DNA from: Eonycteris spelaea
Taxonomy: Eukaryota > Chordata > Mammalia > Chiroptera > Pteropodidae
DNA length: 64,000 nt
Reading direction: 5' to 3'
Assembly: GCA_003508835.1 (NCBI GenBank)
Contig: PUFA01000014.1
Location: forward strand, 1,928,501-1,992,500
Translations under genes and position numbers: made by a program
The notes under the pieces: model-generated
Told to the model about the DNA's origin: nothing
What the model saw: the letters and a program-made list of their open reading frames with translations, nothing else
The model's database searches: none
Shown here: positions 1 through 10,249 of the stretch, in pieces
Layout of the letters: each line of letters opens with the position of its first letter
How positions within the stretch are numbered: position 1 is the first letter of the stretch

Positions 1-164
1 GGTTAGCAAGGGCCGAGGTGGGCGGAGCCGCAGCTCAGCGTCTCCCGGGTGCTGGGCCGTTCCCCAGGGACCGCACACACCCCTGATCTGAGCATCAGGA
101 CCTCACCCCCGACAGCTTCCACCGCCGGCCAGCTGCTGCCCAGCCCACTGACCGGCTTCTGCCG
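1..164. other. GC-rich non-coding flank
   Basis: GC-rich sequence at the window edge. I see no repeat, splice-bounded exon or RNA gene in it. Confidence 0.5.
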
Positions 165-400
165 GGTTCCCGATGGACTATCGAAAGAAAGCCCATGAAA
201 ATCACGAAGGTTTGATCGTTTTGTCCGCTGAACACTGTGACAGAGTTCAACCGTCCGTCAACCTTGCTATTCGATGGCCCACAGGCACGCTCCTGTGCCT
301 TCTAGAAGGATCCAGGGAACTGTTATTCTCCAAGAAGGAAGTGGCGCTTCATTTCAGATTCCTTTTACAAAGATCTGTAGCTTAAAAAGCATGCCATCCT
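165..400. other. Candidate conserved non-coding block
   Basis: Composition drops from GC-rich to balanced, with no simple repeat and no recognised transposon. A 70-codon open frame from an ATG lies at 173-385, but the start context is poor (C at -3) and nothing in the translation resembles a known domain, so I do not call a gene. Constraint is inferred from composition only. Confidence 0.25.
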
Positions 401-1079
401 CCCACGGGAAGGGGAAGGGGTGAGGGGACGAGGGCGGGCTTCACGGGCAGCACGAAGCAAGTGGACAGGTACTTCACACCCCGCCTCTTCTTCCTGTGAC
501 TTAGGAAAAGTTATAAGAAGACCCTTGATCGCGTGACACCAGCAGGCGTTTATGAGCACCCCTCTTCTGACGGGTGGAGTACCGGCAACACGGTCTCGGA
601 GGTCTTCTCACACCTGCCTGGGGGCGAGCGGGAGCCTGGGATGGGCGGGGCGGGCCGCCCTGTTACCTGGTCCCACTGTGGAGTAGCCACGCCCCGCGGA
701 CACACCGCGCCTTCCGGCCCTCCACCTGCTCCAGCGGCTGCGCCTCGCTGCGGGATTCCTCCGTTTGGAATATGCTGGATGCTCCTGTCCCACCGAAACC
801 CGAAACCCAACCCGCCCGGCACAGCCACCCGGGCGCCAGACCGCGTGCGCCTGGGACCCTTCCCGATCGCCCGCAACTGGCTGCTGTCTTTCCTCCCCTG
901 GAAAACCGCGTAGGGCTGTGCGCAGCACCTCCGCGTTTCCGCCCTGTCTCATCCTTCTGTGCAAAGGCCCCTTCCCCGTCCCTCATCCCCCCACCCCACA
1001 CACACTGGTCTGCACACTCGGGGAGTCAGGGGTTGTATTTCTTGCTGAAGGGCTTCAGCACTTGGCACAGCTGTCACAC
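401..1079. promoter_or_regulatory. GC-rich flank of CpG island with GC boxes
   Basis: GC-rich sequence leading into the CpG island. Overlapping Sp1-type GC boxes (GGGCGGGGCGGG) lie at 643-654. Sp1/KLF factors bind such boxes in CpG-island promoters. No TATA box or initiator can be placed with confidence, and no transcript is visible. Confidence 0.35.
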
Positions 1080-1660
1080 ACGGTAAACGCGCAGTTAACG
1101 CGCGGCGGATTTCACGCACAAGGCAGCGAAGCCACAGAGCGGGGCGCAGAGGGCACAGCTCTGCGGAGCGTGTGCGCGTGAGCGGCGAGCAGGCCAGGCC
1201 CGCCCGCCCACGTGCGCGCTCACACCCCGCCCCCAGGGCAGCCCGCATCCCACGGCACCTCACTCCAGCCCCGGCCGGGCGCCCCCGGGCCGCCCAGCCG
1301 CAGCGCCCCCGTGTCGCCGGCCCCGCCGGCTTCTCCGCTGCCCGGGCCTTCCTCCCGCCTCCGCGGCGTGCCAAGCCCAGGACGCGTCCCTAACCGCGTC
1401 CCGCAGGAGCGACGTGCGGAAGGAGCAAGCGCGTGAGCGTCGGGACGCGAGGACGCAGCAGGCGGCCGTTTCGTCACGCGTGGGCGTCCACGCGCCACGC
1501 CCTCCCGGCCACGCGCACCACCCGCATCCCCTGATGTCCTCCCTCCCCCCCCCCAGCAAGGTCTCGGTGGACGCAGCACTGCTCACCGAGGTGACCCCTG
1601 TAGCCGTCCACACTGCGGGCAGCCGCTCGCCCCCAGGGTAGGGGGCTGACGGCCCCGCCT
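1080..1660. promoter_or_regulatory. CpG island, candidate promoter
   Basis: This is the densest CpG block in the window. A hand count gives 57 CpG dinucleotides in 1141-1500, and GC content is visibly above 70%, so CpG is not depleted there. Mammalian islands of this strength usually stay unmethylated in the germline and often mark promoters or orphan regulatory islands. Open frames cross it on both strands, as expected at this GC content, so they give no evidence of coding. Transcription direction cannot be read from the sequence. Confidence 0.6.
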
Positions 1661-2380
1661 TTGAACTCAGCCCTCATGGAGGTGGGGGGACACGCCCTGC
1701 AGTGTGGGTGGGGGGAGCAGGCGACACCCACAGAGTCGAACGACGCGGTGGAGCGGGGAGCCGGAGGGGCGGCGCATGCAAAGGGCATTTCAGGGGTGCC
1801 CGGCTGGAGGAAAGCCCAGAACTGACACTCGTGTCGCTGCTGCTCTTCGGTTCGGGTAGCGCTTCTAATTATGGGGTGCGACAAGTCCCGGACGCCCACG
1901 GGCGATGATTCGGGCTCCATTTTTTAGCTGAGAGGTGGGCTGGTTCCCACGGGACGGCTCCGCGGGAGCCCCGCCTTCTCGGGCTTGGTGCTTCCAGCCA
2001 CACCGAGGACCCCGAGGGGCTCACGGGCCGCACGGCGCCCGGCCGGCCTGACCAAGTCCCGCTGGTCCCCCGCAAAGGTGTCCTTCGTGGGCTGGCACAT
2101 GCTCGTGGACCACAGGCACCGGGTGCTGAGCAGGGACTTCTGCTTTCCTAGAAAACGGGGTCACTCTCACGCGACCCTCCAGGTGTCCCTCCAGAGCTAA
2201 GGTTTTATCGCCAGACAGACCCGGGTCTGGACCCACTTAGAGAAAGATCGATCACAAAGAGTGGGATGGACATTTATGGAGCTTCGTTAGGCTGGGCTAC
2301 AGTCCAGTCACCTAGCTGAGGTCTGTCCCAGTACCCTAGCCATACTGCCCCTTACCCTAAAATGTGAGGCCCAAGGTTTT
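1661..2380. other. CpG-rich non-coding shore
   Basis: Moderately CpG-rich sequence falling off from the island. No repeat family or gene is recognised. Confidence 0.4.
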
Positions 2381-2640
2381 GTCAAAATCGTGCTTTATTT
2401 TCTAACTCTCTGGATATATAGTTAGTTCAAAATCAGCGTTTAAAAACATTCTTCTCGTCTAGTTTAGGACGTCAGAAGGATGCCTTATTTCTCCCCAGGT
2501 CATCCAGTTTGGTACAATGATCATTTTCTCCTACAAAATTCAGGTTTGGCTTTGGCCATTGGCATGTAACCTTTAAAAAAAAAAATACTGAAATGTCAGC
2601 CTTGAAAGAAAAAAAAAAGATCAATGAATTTAATCTAGGT
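2381..2640. other. AT-rich, conserved-element-like block
   Basis: An AT-rich island in GC-rich surroundings, with two short A-tracts near 2573-2585 and 2610-2620. It matches no repeat family I know. The composition resembles mammalian conserved non-coding elements, but conservation cannot be seen here. Confidence 0.25.
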
Positions 2641-2690
2641 GCCAACCAAAACACAAACGTCCCCTGTGGACCCTTCACGACACGAGAGGT

Positions 2691-2710
2691 TCTCAAGCGA
2701 TCGCTTGAGA
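2691..2710. repeat. 20-bp perfect palindrome
   Basis: The half-site TCTCAAGCGA is followed directly by its exact reverse complement TCGCTTGAGA with no spacer. The centre is the CpG-containing octamer GCGATCGC. A dimeric DNA-binding protein could use such dyad symmetry. Chance is the alternative. Confidence 0.85.
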
Positions 2711-3454
2711 CTGAGCAAATGAACGCGGCCAGATGCTTACTACTAAGCACGTGTCGTCTGACGTGTGCAGAAGATTTGTCCAGAGTCACACCTATGTCCC
2801 GTGAACTACCAAAGCCCAGAACTGCAAAATTAATGACCAACTGGAAGCAAGAACCACTGGATGTGTAAGATAAGAACTGCGGTAAGCCCAGAACATGCGT
2901 CGCACCCTTCGGAAACTCAGCTAACCAAGAATCGAGGACCACCCCACCTTAGCTCGGCGCACGGTTGTGTCGTAGGAAAAACGCTAACCAGAATACGACG
3001 CTGTCAGCAATTGACTCCAGGTGCCATCTGCGTACATTCCTGGCACTATTAATTTGCAATTAACAAGGGCCTTATGTTGTATCCCCTGCAGATTTCTGTC
3101 TTGAAGTCTGAGGGAGGGGGTTTAGCGGAAGGGAACACGCAGGTGGGTGGAGAGCCTTCTCAAAAACAAACAACTCTGCTTTCGCTACTGAACCAGCCGT
3201 ACGGAAGCTGCTCTCTCAAACCAAGAAAAGGTCATCATTGAAGGAAGATGGAGTATTTCCATCATGTCATCAGGGGAAGCATCCCCTCCAGCAAGCACGG
3301 CGCAGGACCTGGCAGAGGCGAGCACTGTGCCATGAAGCGAGCCGGGGATCTTTATCGACATTAGACACGGTCCAGCCTGAAAGTCCAGTGCAGTGAGCAA
3401 ACTCCTAAAGTGCCAAGATGAGCCAAGGACAGCAAAGTCCGCTGGCCACCTGTG
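2711..3454. other. Unassigned non-coding sequence
   Basis: Mixed composition with a short AT-rich core near 3040-3090 (TTAATTTGCAATTAAC). No repeat family or gene is recognised. Confidence 0.4.
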
Positions 3455-3658
3455 GGCGCTGGCACAGAGCAGGGAGCGAGAGCTCTAGATCTGGTCGTCC
3501 CGGGCTCTGCCGCTCACAGCTGTGTGACCCTGAGCTGGCTACTCACCCTCTCTGTGCCTCAGTTTCCTTATTTAAGAAAGATTTTTTTTTAGAGTTCGTG
3601 GTGAGGATTTAATGAGATCGCTGTGAAGTGCCTGGTATATCATATGCTATATCATAAA
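3455..3658 (+). mobile_element. MIR SINE, sense
   Basis: Recognisable MIR core order: GGCTCTGCCGCTCACAGCTG, then TGTGACCCTGAGC, then CCTCTCTGTGCCTCAGTTTCC, then GTGAGGATTTAATGAGAT and GTGCCTGG. A T-run interrupts the part after the core. MIRs are ancient tRNA-derived SINEs mobilised by L2. Confidence 0.9.
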
Positions 3659-4804
3659 TGTGGAAGACTACATGTCAGGCGTGTTTCTGGATCCTTATTT
3701 AGTTGTCCAAGAGATTATTTACAGTTAAAAAATATTCCAGCCAGTTATCAATGAGCTACTTTTTGGTAAGGAGAACAATGCCCTTTGGGCCCATTTTACT
3801 GAAAAAGAAGTGAAGGTCCAAGTGGCTTTGTCATAGTGCTATGCACCACCCCTGGAAAAGCTGGCTTGGTCCAAATGGAGAGTGACTGTTCTTGGCCAAC
3901 TCTCTAGGACAAATTATTTCAGGGTCAAAAAAAAAGCAGAGGTGACGTCCATGCTCCAAGCCCGCTGATCAGAAGGTCTCAATGTCTGAATCTTTCTTGT
4001 TCTCAGAGGGAGCAGCACAACTTTGGGTGACAGAATTACGTGATGAACCCAGCTGATAGGTGACTTAAGCATGGATTGAAGGAAACTGATCTTTTGTAGT
4101 TTCGCACTTGATGATACACGTAGCCACAGACATCTGCCAGAGTTGACTGAATGCTGATATAAAAGAAAGATTCATCAACAGTAAGCTAGAAAATCAGAGC
4201 CTCTTCTAAAGCAGCAATTAGAGTTATTAAATGAAGCCAAAATAAGTAATAATACCAACAATAAGGCATAGGTACTAATCTTTATCCCCTCATTGTCTCG
4301 CAGCCAGGTCAGCAGATGAGCAGGAACTATAAAGGTTTAAATTAAAAGTCTCCGTGACACTCAAGAAAATAGAACTTCCTGCCAAGCTGGTCGAGAAATG
4401 CAGGCTCTCGCGCATACTCCAAATATCCTGCCGCTTACAGAAAGGGCGTTTCACGGGGAGCCGGACGCAACTCCCTTGAACATCCACTTCGAGCCAAGAC
4501 CTAGGGACATGACTCATCCCCGTGAACGAGGCCATTTTCTGTGGGAAACGTGTTTCCACCCCAGGTGTTAGTCAGTTCTGCTTAATTAAGTGGAATCTGT
4601 GCGCCCGAACACATATGAGCAAAGGCTTTCAGTTCTCCTTTAAAAACAGTCGGAAAAATAATGATGGACAAGAGGAAGAGATGACGTACTTTCGCATTTG
4701 CTTGGCCTGCAGGCAGGTGATGAATTTCAATGATTTGCGCATAGATAAATGATGAACGAGTTACCATTGATGTTATGCAAAGATTCTACACTTCACCAAA
4801 AGGT
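3659..4804. other. AT-rich unassigned sequence
   Basis: Mostly AT-rich, including TAAT-rich words near 4200-4290 and a TTAATTAA word near 4580. I recognise no transposon and no coding signal. It may hold decayed repeats too diverged to name by eye, or conserved elements. Confidence 0.35.
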
Positions 4805-5150
4805 CAATGTAATTCAAGATGTATTTCTTGAGCATCTACCACATATTAGAAGATTCTAAAAAAAAAAAAGAGGTTTGGGTCTAGAGGTAGGGAGGCAGGT
4901 TGTTCTAAGAGGAAATAGACAAAAATGTCAATGAAAACATTTCTCCCCTGATAAGCTTACAAGTTTTGTGTGAGAATCTGCCATGGCAACCATTACACAA
5001 GATAGAATAGATATGGGCTAAAGAAAGGTTAAAGAAACTTTCTACAGACTAATAGAGGAAGAACTGACTAATTCTCCTTAGAAAGAAAGCTAAGGGACTT
5101 CAGAGAGATCAGTTTATGAATCATGCTCCTACTAACGCTTTTAAAAATTC
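4805..5150 (-). mobile_element. L2 LINE 3' fragment, antisense
   Basis: The stretch TATTTCTTGAGCATCTACCA near 4820-4845 matches the antisense L2 3' end (consensus TATTTATTGAGCACCTACTA). It is followed by the expected antisense context of AATAGACAAAAATG words. A 12-A tract interrupts it near 4860. The distal boundary is uncertain. Confidence 0.5.
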
Positions 5151-5192
5151 TTTTTCAGGCATAGCTGCTCAAGACAACGTGTAGGGGTGCCA

Positions 5193-5480
5193 GGTGTTAC
5201 AGGTCAAATCGTGACCCCCCAAAAAGATATGTGGGAGGCCCGACCCCCAGGACTTCAAAATGTAACCTTACTTTGAAACAGGGTCTTTAGAGAGGCCATC
5301 GAGTTAAAAAGTAAAACGAGGTCGTTGGGGGCTCTGATCCACTGAGCCACTGTGACCCCGTAAAAGGGTCATAAAAGGGGAAATCCGAACAGAGACAGAG
5401 ATGTCCCGTCTGTGGCTCTCTGCTCCGGCAGCCCCGAGACACCCTACTCCAGGTTTGCCGTTTTAGAAGGTGTTCTCCTG
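5193..5480 (+). mobile_element. MLT1-like solo LTR (ERVL-MaLR), sense
   Basis: It starts at a TGTTACAGG-type LTR edge and continues with the MLT1 landmarks: GTGACCCCCCAAAAAGATAT, a run around CCCCAGGACTTC, AGGGTCTTTAGAGAGG and AAACGAGGTCGTTGG. The 3' part is more diverged. MaLR LTRs are non-autonomous and occur in placental mammals. No internal retroviral genes are present. Confidence 0.75.
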
Positions 5481-5860
5481 GGGACTCGGGTTGGACCAAT
5501 GTTTTCCATAGACGTTCATGGAGAGTCACTGAGGTTCAGGAAGAAAATTCTAGGACTTCCATGCCTCTAGTCAGTGTAAAACTTCTATTTCGAGATATGG
5601 TTTAAAAGCATTATATACTAACACAATGAACTAGTATATAGTTCATAAATAAACAATTTATACGTATATCGGGTCCTTTGTTCAAACGTAACTTTCTAAT
5701 AGAAGTGCACAATCAAAAAAAATGTTGCAACTGTTAAAAGTGCTACGAACCTAGATAATCACAATCACGAGATAAATGAGGTGAGTGAGAGATATCTGAT
5801 CCCCTGAGTTCATCGCGGGCGAAATGCAGTCCCGATGGCACGATGACGTGGCTCTAACTG
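5481..5860. other. AT-rich unassigned sequence
   Basis: AT-rich block with TATATA words around 5610-5660. No repeat family is recognised. Confidence 0.35.
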
Positions 5861-6549
5861 CCGTTAAATGACAGTGCTGACCCCGCGTAAGGGTCACGGC
5901 CGGGAGACCCACCTGCATGGCCGTGCACAGGTGGCGTGTTCTCCGGCGGGCGGAGGCGGCCAGGGAGCACCTCCAGTCCCAGACCTTCCTTCCTCACCTA
6001 CGGGTACGGGGCCCAGGGCCGTCGGCGCGCACTTCGCTACGTCTGGAAACGCATCTTCTGCTGTCTGCGTCCATCGGCCTCCCAGACAGCCAGCGCACGG
6101 CCGACGCGGACCCCAGCTGGGGGTCTTCTGTTGAATAAAGGCCTCTCTATGCCCACGCCCTCCTTTCCCCGGGCTGGTCTTACTGCCCCCTGAGAAGGAT
6201 CGCCTCCCGCCACCCACCTGTCCAGGTCCAGACCCGACTCACGCCAAACAGCAGGGGGCGAGCCCCTGGCCCTGCTTTCCCTCAGCACTTGAAGCCTCCG
6301 AGAACCTCCCTGAACCTACTGGGCAGGCCCAGAAATTAGCGGTTAATGATGACCAGGCTCAACTACTATTCGATGGGTCGCGTGGGTGTAGCCTGCTCCA
6401 GCGAAGTCACAGGTGTGCCCCTCGAGGCCACGGACAATGCTTTACACGTCTCGAAACCCCACAGTGCCCAGCCCTGCGCCAGACTAAGGGCCACCTCATC
6501 CACCAGAGTGAGGATGAGAGGGAATGCTAACGCATGTCTCTTCAGTACG
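5861..6549. other. GC-rich non-coding sequence
   Basis: CpG-bearing GC-rich stretch. It contains a near-palindrome GACCCCAGCTGGGGGTC at 6109-6125 and a CTCF-like word annotated separately. No exon is recognised. Confidence 0.4.
6249..6260 (+). promoter_or_regulatory. CTCF-like core motif
   Basis: The word CAGCAGGGGGCG fits the central part of the CTCF consensus (CCASYAGRGGGCRS). Motif match only. Occupancy depends on methylation and cell type. Confidence 0.4.
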
Positions 6550-6690
6550 GGAAGAAGCTCACACATTGGTGTCAGGTGGAACGAGAGTCAAATTCTGAGC
6601 CTCTCACTAACTTTGCACCCTTGAGCACGTCACTCAGCCTTTCTGAGTCCGTGTTCTTACCTGTGTGATGAGCGTAGGAACATCGAAGGA
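6550..6690 (+). mobile_element. MIR SINE, sense, diverged
   Basis: MIR landmarks in order: GTCAAATTCTGAGCCTCTCA, ACTTTGCACCCTTGAGCACG, TCACTCAGCCTTTCTGAGTC, then TTCTTACCTGTGTGATG. The part after the core is lost. Confidence 0.7.
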
Positions 6691-6729
6691 GGTGATGCCC
6701 GCACGATTGCCCAATCCGCGGCGACTGCT

Positions 6730-7135
6730 CAGCGAATTAAGAGAACCCCTAATTCTCTTAATTATTCTCATCCCATCTCTTTTTTCTGCTAGCAATGTTC
6801 ATATCATGAACGCATCAATATTTAGCACACCACTGGGCGGGATTACGGAAGACTGTTTTTTTATCAAGGAGTCCCAGCTCGAATGTGACTACGTTCCTCT
6901 TCATTGCTCCTTTCCCCTCAGAGTTATTAAATTTAACGATGACGCTGCTGACAGAAACAAAAGACGGATGTGTCATCCGGCATTTTTCTCCATTACGCCT
7001 CAAAATTATCCAGGGAGAATTGTCTGGATTCATATTTGATATTCAGGGATGTTGGGTTTATTCCTATCGTCTTAGAGCCTCTCGATTCAGTGCAGTAAAT
7101 GTGAAGGTGGTAATGCCCAGAGGATAATTAAACAC
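6730..7135. promoter_or_regulatory. AT-rich conserved-element candidate
   Basis: A 400-bp AT-rich island with no recognised repeat, flanked by GC-rich sequence. Several TAATT/AATTA homeodomain core words occur near 6735-6770. An open frame spans part of it but shows no domain. The regulatory role is inferred. Confidence 0.3.
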
Positions 7136-7519
7136 CGTTATTCCGAGCCGACAGCAGGGCGGGGGTGCCGGGAGGCAGGGGGAGAAGCAGGAGCTGGAGT
7201 CTCCACCACCGAGAAGCCGAGACGAGATGAGCATCTGAGTCGTGACCTTCCTTCCGAAGCCATCGGCTTCCTCAGTGGTCAAACGCGGGGCTTCGGTCTC
7301 TCCAAGACGCTGCCAGGTGGTGCAGGTTCTCGTGCGCTTTTCCTGATGGACCCGTGAGTCTCTGGCCATGGACCTCCGTGGCCTTTGGTTCTGTGACAGC
7401 AAGCTGGGCTGTGCCTGCAGGAGCAGTGGCACAGGAGGGTGGCCACACGGCCCGGGTCCTCCCCTCCGATGGCATCCGCTCCTATCACTAGCTCCCTGGG
7501 AAGTGTGACTGAGTGTGTG
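7136..7519. other. Unassigned non-coding sequence
   Basis: Balanced to GC-rich. No repeat family, RNA gene or exon is recognised. Confidence 0.4.
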
Positions 7520-7860
7520 AGGGGCGAAGGGTGCCGGCCTTTATAGGTAGATCATTATGCCGATATCATCACTTTCTGCAAAATAATTGCAAGCCAGAGT
7601 ATATTCAATGTCCCTTTAAGGACAATGCATTATGCAAACATTCCGTGAATGTGACATAAGTGGAACCAAATTGTGTTGTTTTTCAACAAGATTTTGGGCC
7701 AAATCATTATTTGGGGCTACCGGTCAACTTTGAATTAACTCTGAAAGACATAAACAAGTGTTAGATCAGATGACTGAACAGATAGGAGCATTTACTACGA
7801 GCCCATGCTGGGGAATCCAAAGCATGACTTGGACATGTGTGCACAATTGACGTAAAGAAT
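7520..7860. promoter_or_regulatory. AT-rich conserved-element candidate
   Basis: AT-rich, repeat-free block with an octamer-like word ATGCAAAC near 7631 and a CAAATCATTATTTGG near-dyad near 7700. Enhancer-like composition. Constraint is not visible from one sequence. Confidence 0.3.
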
Positions 7861-8864
7861 AAGGGAAATAACAGCGTTGCAAGGAGCCTGGCACGGCGAA
7901 GCCGGCGACCGCTGCAGCAGGCAGGTCCTCGTCCCCGTTCCCCTCGTCCTCCGCCCGGGAAGCAGATGCAGACACACGCACCACCCCCGCAGAGACACCG
8001 GAGGCAGTGGCAGCACCGGGGGCGACAGACCTCAAGTAGCTAGTGGGACGTGACGGGCTTTGAATAAGGGAAATTGAAAACTGGGGACGTAACGGAGCTG
8101 GCCGGAGCCCCGCTTTGCCCTCACTTGAGTCTCTCCCTCGGGGCAGGGCTGCCTCTGCCCGTCCCTGAGTGCCACCAACAGCGCCCAATGATGTCCAAAG
8201 CCTGCATGAGGCCGGGGGCCGGCTGGGGAGGAGGAGTCCCCCATGTCACCCCAGGGCCCTGTCAGGGCGCACACTAAACACGGGGTGGCATGCCGTCCAC
8301 CAGGGACCACTGAAGAGGAGACCGAACAAACTCCCAGCGGAGCAAAGCCAGCCCGCCGTGCACATTCCTGGGGCAGCCCCCCGAAAGTCCTCCTAGTGGC
8401 CACGGCCTCACCCCAGCTCTCACAGCACCCCCACGTCCTCCTCTGCACCCCCAGCCTTCACCCCTTTGCCCCATACAACATCAATGGAAGGAAAAACAAT
8501 TGTTCAGGGGAGATTGAAAACACCCCTCTCACTTCTTGCCAGAGTATTTGCATTTTTGGAAGAGGCTCTTATTTCTTTTTAAGGCTCAGAGTGAGAAGCT
8601 TTTAGAAAAGCTAAAAATATCGGTTAAAGAAGAAGAAGGGAAGAAAAGCCACCCAGCTTCGCCTTCTCTCCGTGCAAACGGCTCGGAGCACGCGGAGGTG
8701 CAGGGTCAGCGTTCCGAGTCTCACCTCCCAATGCGGGGCGGGGAAGGAAGGGGTCGTGGGGCCGGGCCCCTCAGAACCAGGCACACGGAGGTCAAGGTGA
8801 AGGGACGCAGAGTGACCGCACGAACGTCACAGCCGAAAGCCGACCGGGGCCTGGAGAGTTAACT
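7861..8864. other. GC-rich non-coding sequence
   Basis: No recognised repeats or exons. Overlapping open frames occur on both strands with Arg/Pro/Gly-rich translations, which argues against coding. Confidence 0.4.
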
Positions 8865-8990
8865 TAATATAAACTCCTCGCTCACTTTATGGCTGAGGAA
8901 GCTAAAATGCTGACCCACGGATGGCCTGCCCAGAGCCACGGCACTGGGTCACAGCAGCTGAGAGGCGACTGCCCCACCCCGCCCGGCCAG
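8865..8990 (-). mobile_element. MIR SINE, antisense, degraded
   Basis: Degraded antisense MIR pattern: CACTTTATGGCTGAGGAAGC, then CTGCCCAGAGCCACGGCA and TCACAGCAGCTGAG. Compare ATTTTACAGATGAGGAAACT and GCCCAAGGTCACACAGC in the antisense consensus. Confidence 0.45.
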
Positions 8991-9117
8991 AGCCCCTCGG
9001 CGTCACACTGCGCCTGGACTCTCTACCATCACAGTGTTCGTGCCTGCAACCCCGAGAGTGCCCCTGGGGGATCCGGTTTGACCACTGCCGACGGGGGCGG
9101 GGTACCAGCCAGGGTTC

Positions 9118-9390
9118 CCTGAAGGGCTGTGTCCCCCAAGACTGACATGTGGGGGCCTAACCTCCACGGGGAATAGTGCCTGAAGAAGGGGCTGTTGGGA
9201 GGTGGTTAGGCCACGAGCCCTGGTGGATAGAGTTAGCGTCCTCGTCAGCGAGGCCCTAGACCGCTCCCTCACCTCTCCTCTGCCGTGTGGGGCCGGAGCG
9301 AGAGGGGGGCCGGGGCCGTCCACCAACCAGGAAGCGCCAGGTCTGCCGGAGCCTTGACCTTGGACTTCCAGGACTGCGAGGGGCGATGCG
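9118..9390 (+). mobile_element. MLT1-like solo LTR, sense
   Basis: LTR landmarks in order: GGCTGTGTCCCCCAAGACTG, TGGGAGGTGGTTAGGCCACG, AGCCCTGGTGG, TCTGCCGTGTGG, GGAAGCGCCAGGTCTGCC, then CTTGACCTTGGACTTCCAGG. This is the order of an MLT1A/B-type LTR. The polyadenylation end is missing. Confidence 0.75.
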
Positions 9391-9536
9391 GAAGCCACAC
9401 AGGGTACCGCAGCCCAGGCTCAGGCAGACGTCCCCTCGCCCACCCTCCGCCCGAGGCTTCCACCCTTGCGAGCCACCTTAGCTCTCCCCACCCGTCCTCA
9501 GAAACAAGACCTTCCTCCGAGGTCACCCCTCCGCTC

Positions 9537-9553
9537 ATTTGCATCGAACAATG
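9537..9553 (-). promoter_or_regulatory. SOX/POU-like composite site
   Basis: A perfect POU octamer (ATTTGCAT, 9537-9544) and a SOX-type word (AACAATG, 9547-9553) lie 2 bp apart. Read on the minus strand this is CATTGTT, CG, ATGCAAAT: the orientation of known SOX2-OCT4 elements, which usually have 0 or 3 bp between half-sites. Motif evidence only. Confidence 0.4.
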
Positions 9554-10168
9554 ATTCAAGGTCCCCCACTTGGTGGCCTTCGAAACCTCCTTAGGAAACA
9601 TCGGCAAATGAAGCATCGGCAAATTGTCGCATGGCCAACACCTAGCAGAATAAACAAAAAAAAAAACAGATGCGAGCGAATTCTCTCCCTGCTCTCCAGC
9701 CCCCCAGGAGCACCCATGGCCTCGAGTGTTAGAACACCCCTCCCGTCCCGTTTTATGCAACGCATCTTCCCGAGACCTAGCAACGACCTCCCCGCTGCAC
9801 CCTCTAGCCAGCCCCTCCACCTGTCCCATGAGTCGGGGCCAGGAGGGGCTGACTCTCAGAGGCCGCATCACCGGGCTGCCTGCTGGCCACCAGGCAGGCC
9901 GCTCAGGACCAGCTGGTGGTCACTCCCGTTAAACCCTCTGACCCCAGCTGGTCAGCAGATGCCCAGCGCAGAGACCCTTCCCCTCCCCACCGAAGGGAGC
10001 TGGAGGGTCCGGCAGACAAAATTAGAACTAAAACCTCAGACAGAGGAAGAAAGGAAAAGGAAAGGCAAGGGAAAAGGAATTCCTTTCGTCAACAACCCAC
10101 GAACACGTCATCTTGGTGTCCGAGCAAGTAGTATACGAGTTCTCCATGGCAGACCTGGCGCGTGGCTG
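9554..10168. other. Non-coding sequence with a short tandem word
   Basis: The word CATCGGCAAAT occurs twice, 16 bp apart, near 9600-9627. An A-rich tract lies at about 9652-9666. The remainder is GC-rich with no recognised feature. Confidence 0.4.
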
Positions 10169-10249
10169 TGCACACCCACTCACACACGTGCACTCACACA
10201 CGTGCACACACACACGCGCACACGCACACACACGTGCACACACATGCAC
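10169..10249. repeat. Imperfect CA microsatellite
   Basis: (CA)n interrupted by CACGTG and CGCACA units. The repeated CACGTG words would also read as E-boxes, but they probably arise from the repeat. Confidence 0.95.

Noticed and set aside
173..385. 70-codon open frame with a protein-like composition
   Set aside because: Poor start context, no recognised domain, no visible splice or RNA support, and the length is common by chance. Kept only as part of a conserved-element candidate.
6109..6150. Stem-loop followed by AATAAA, resembling a transcript 3' end
   Set aside because: The loop differs from the histone 3' element and no upstream gene exists. AATAAA is frequent by chance.
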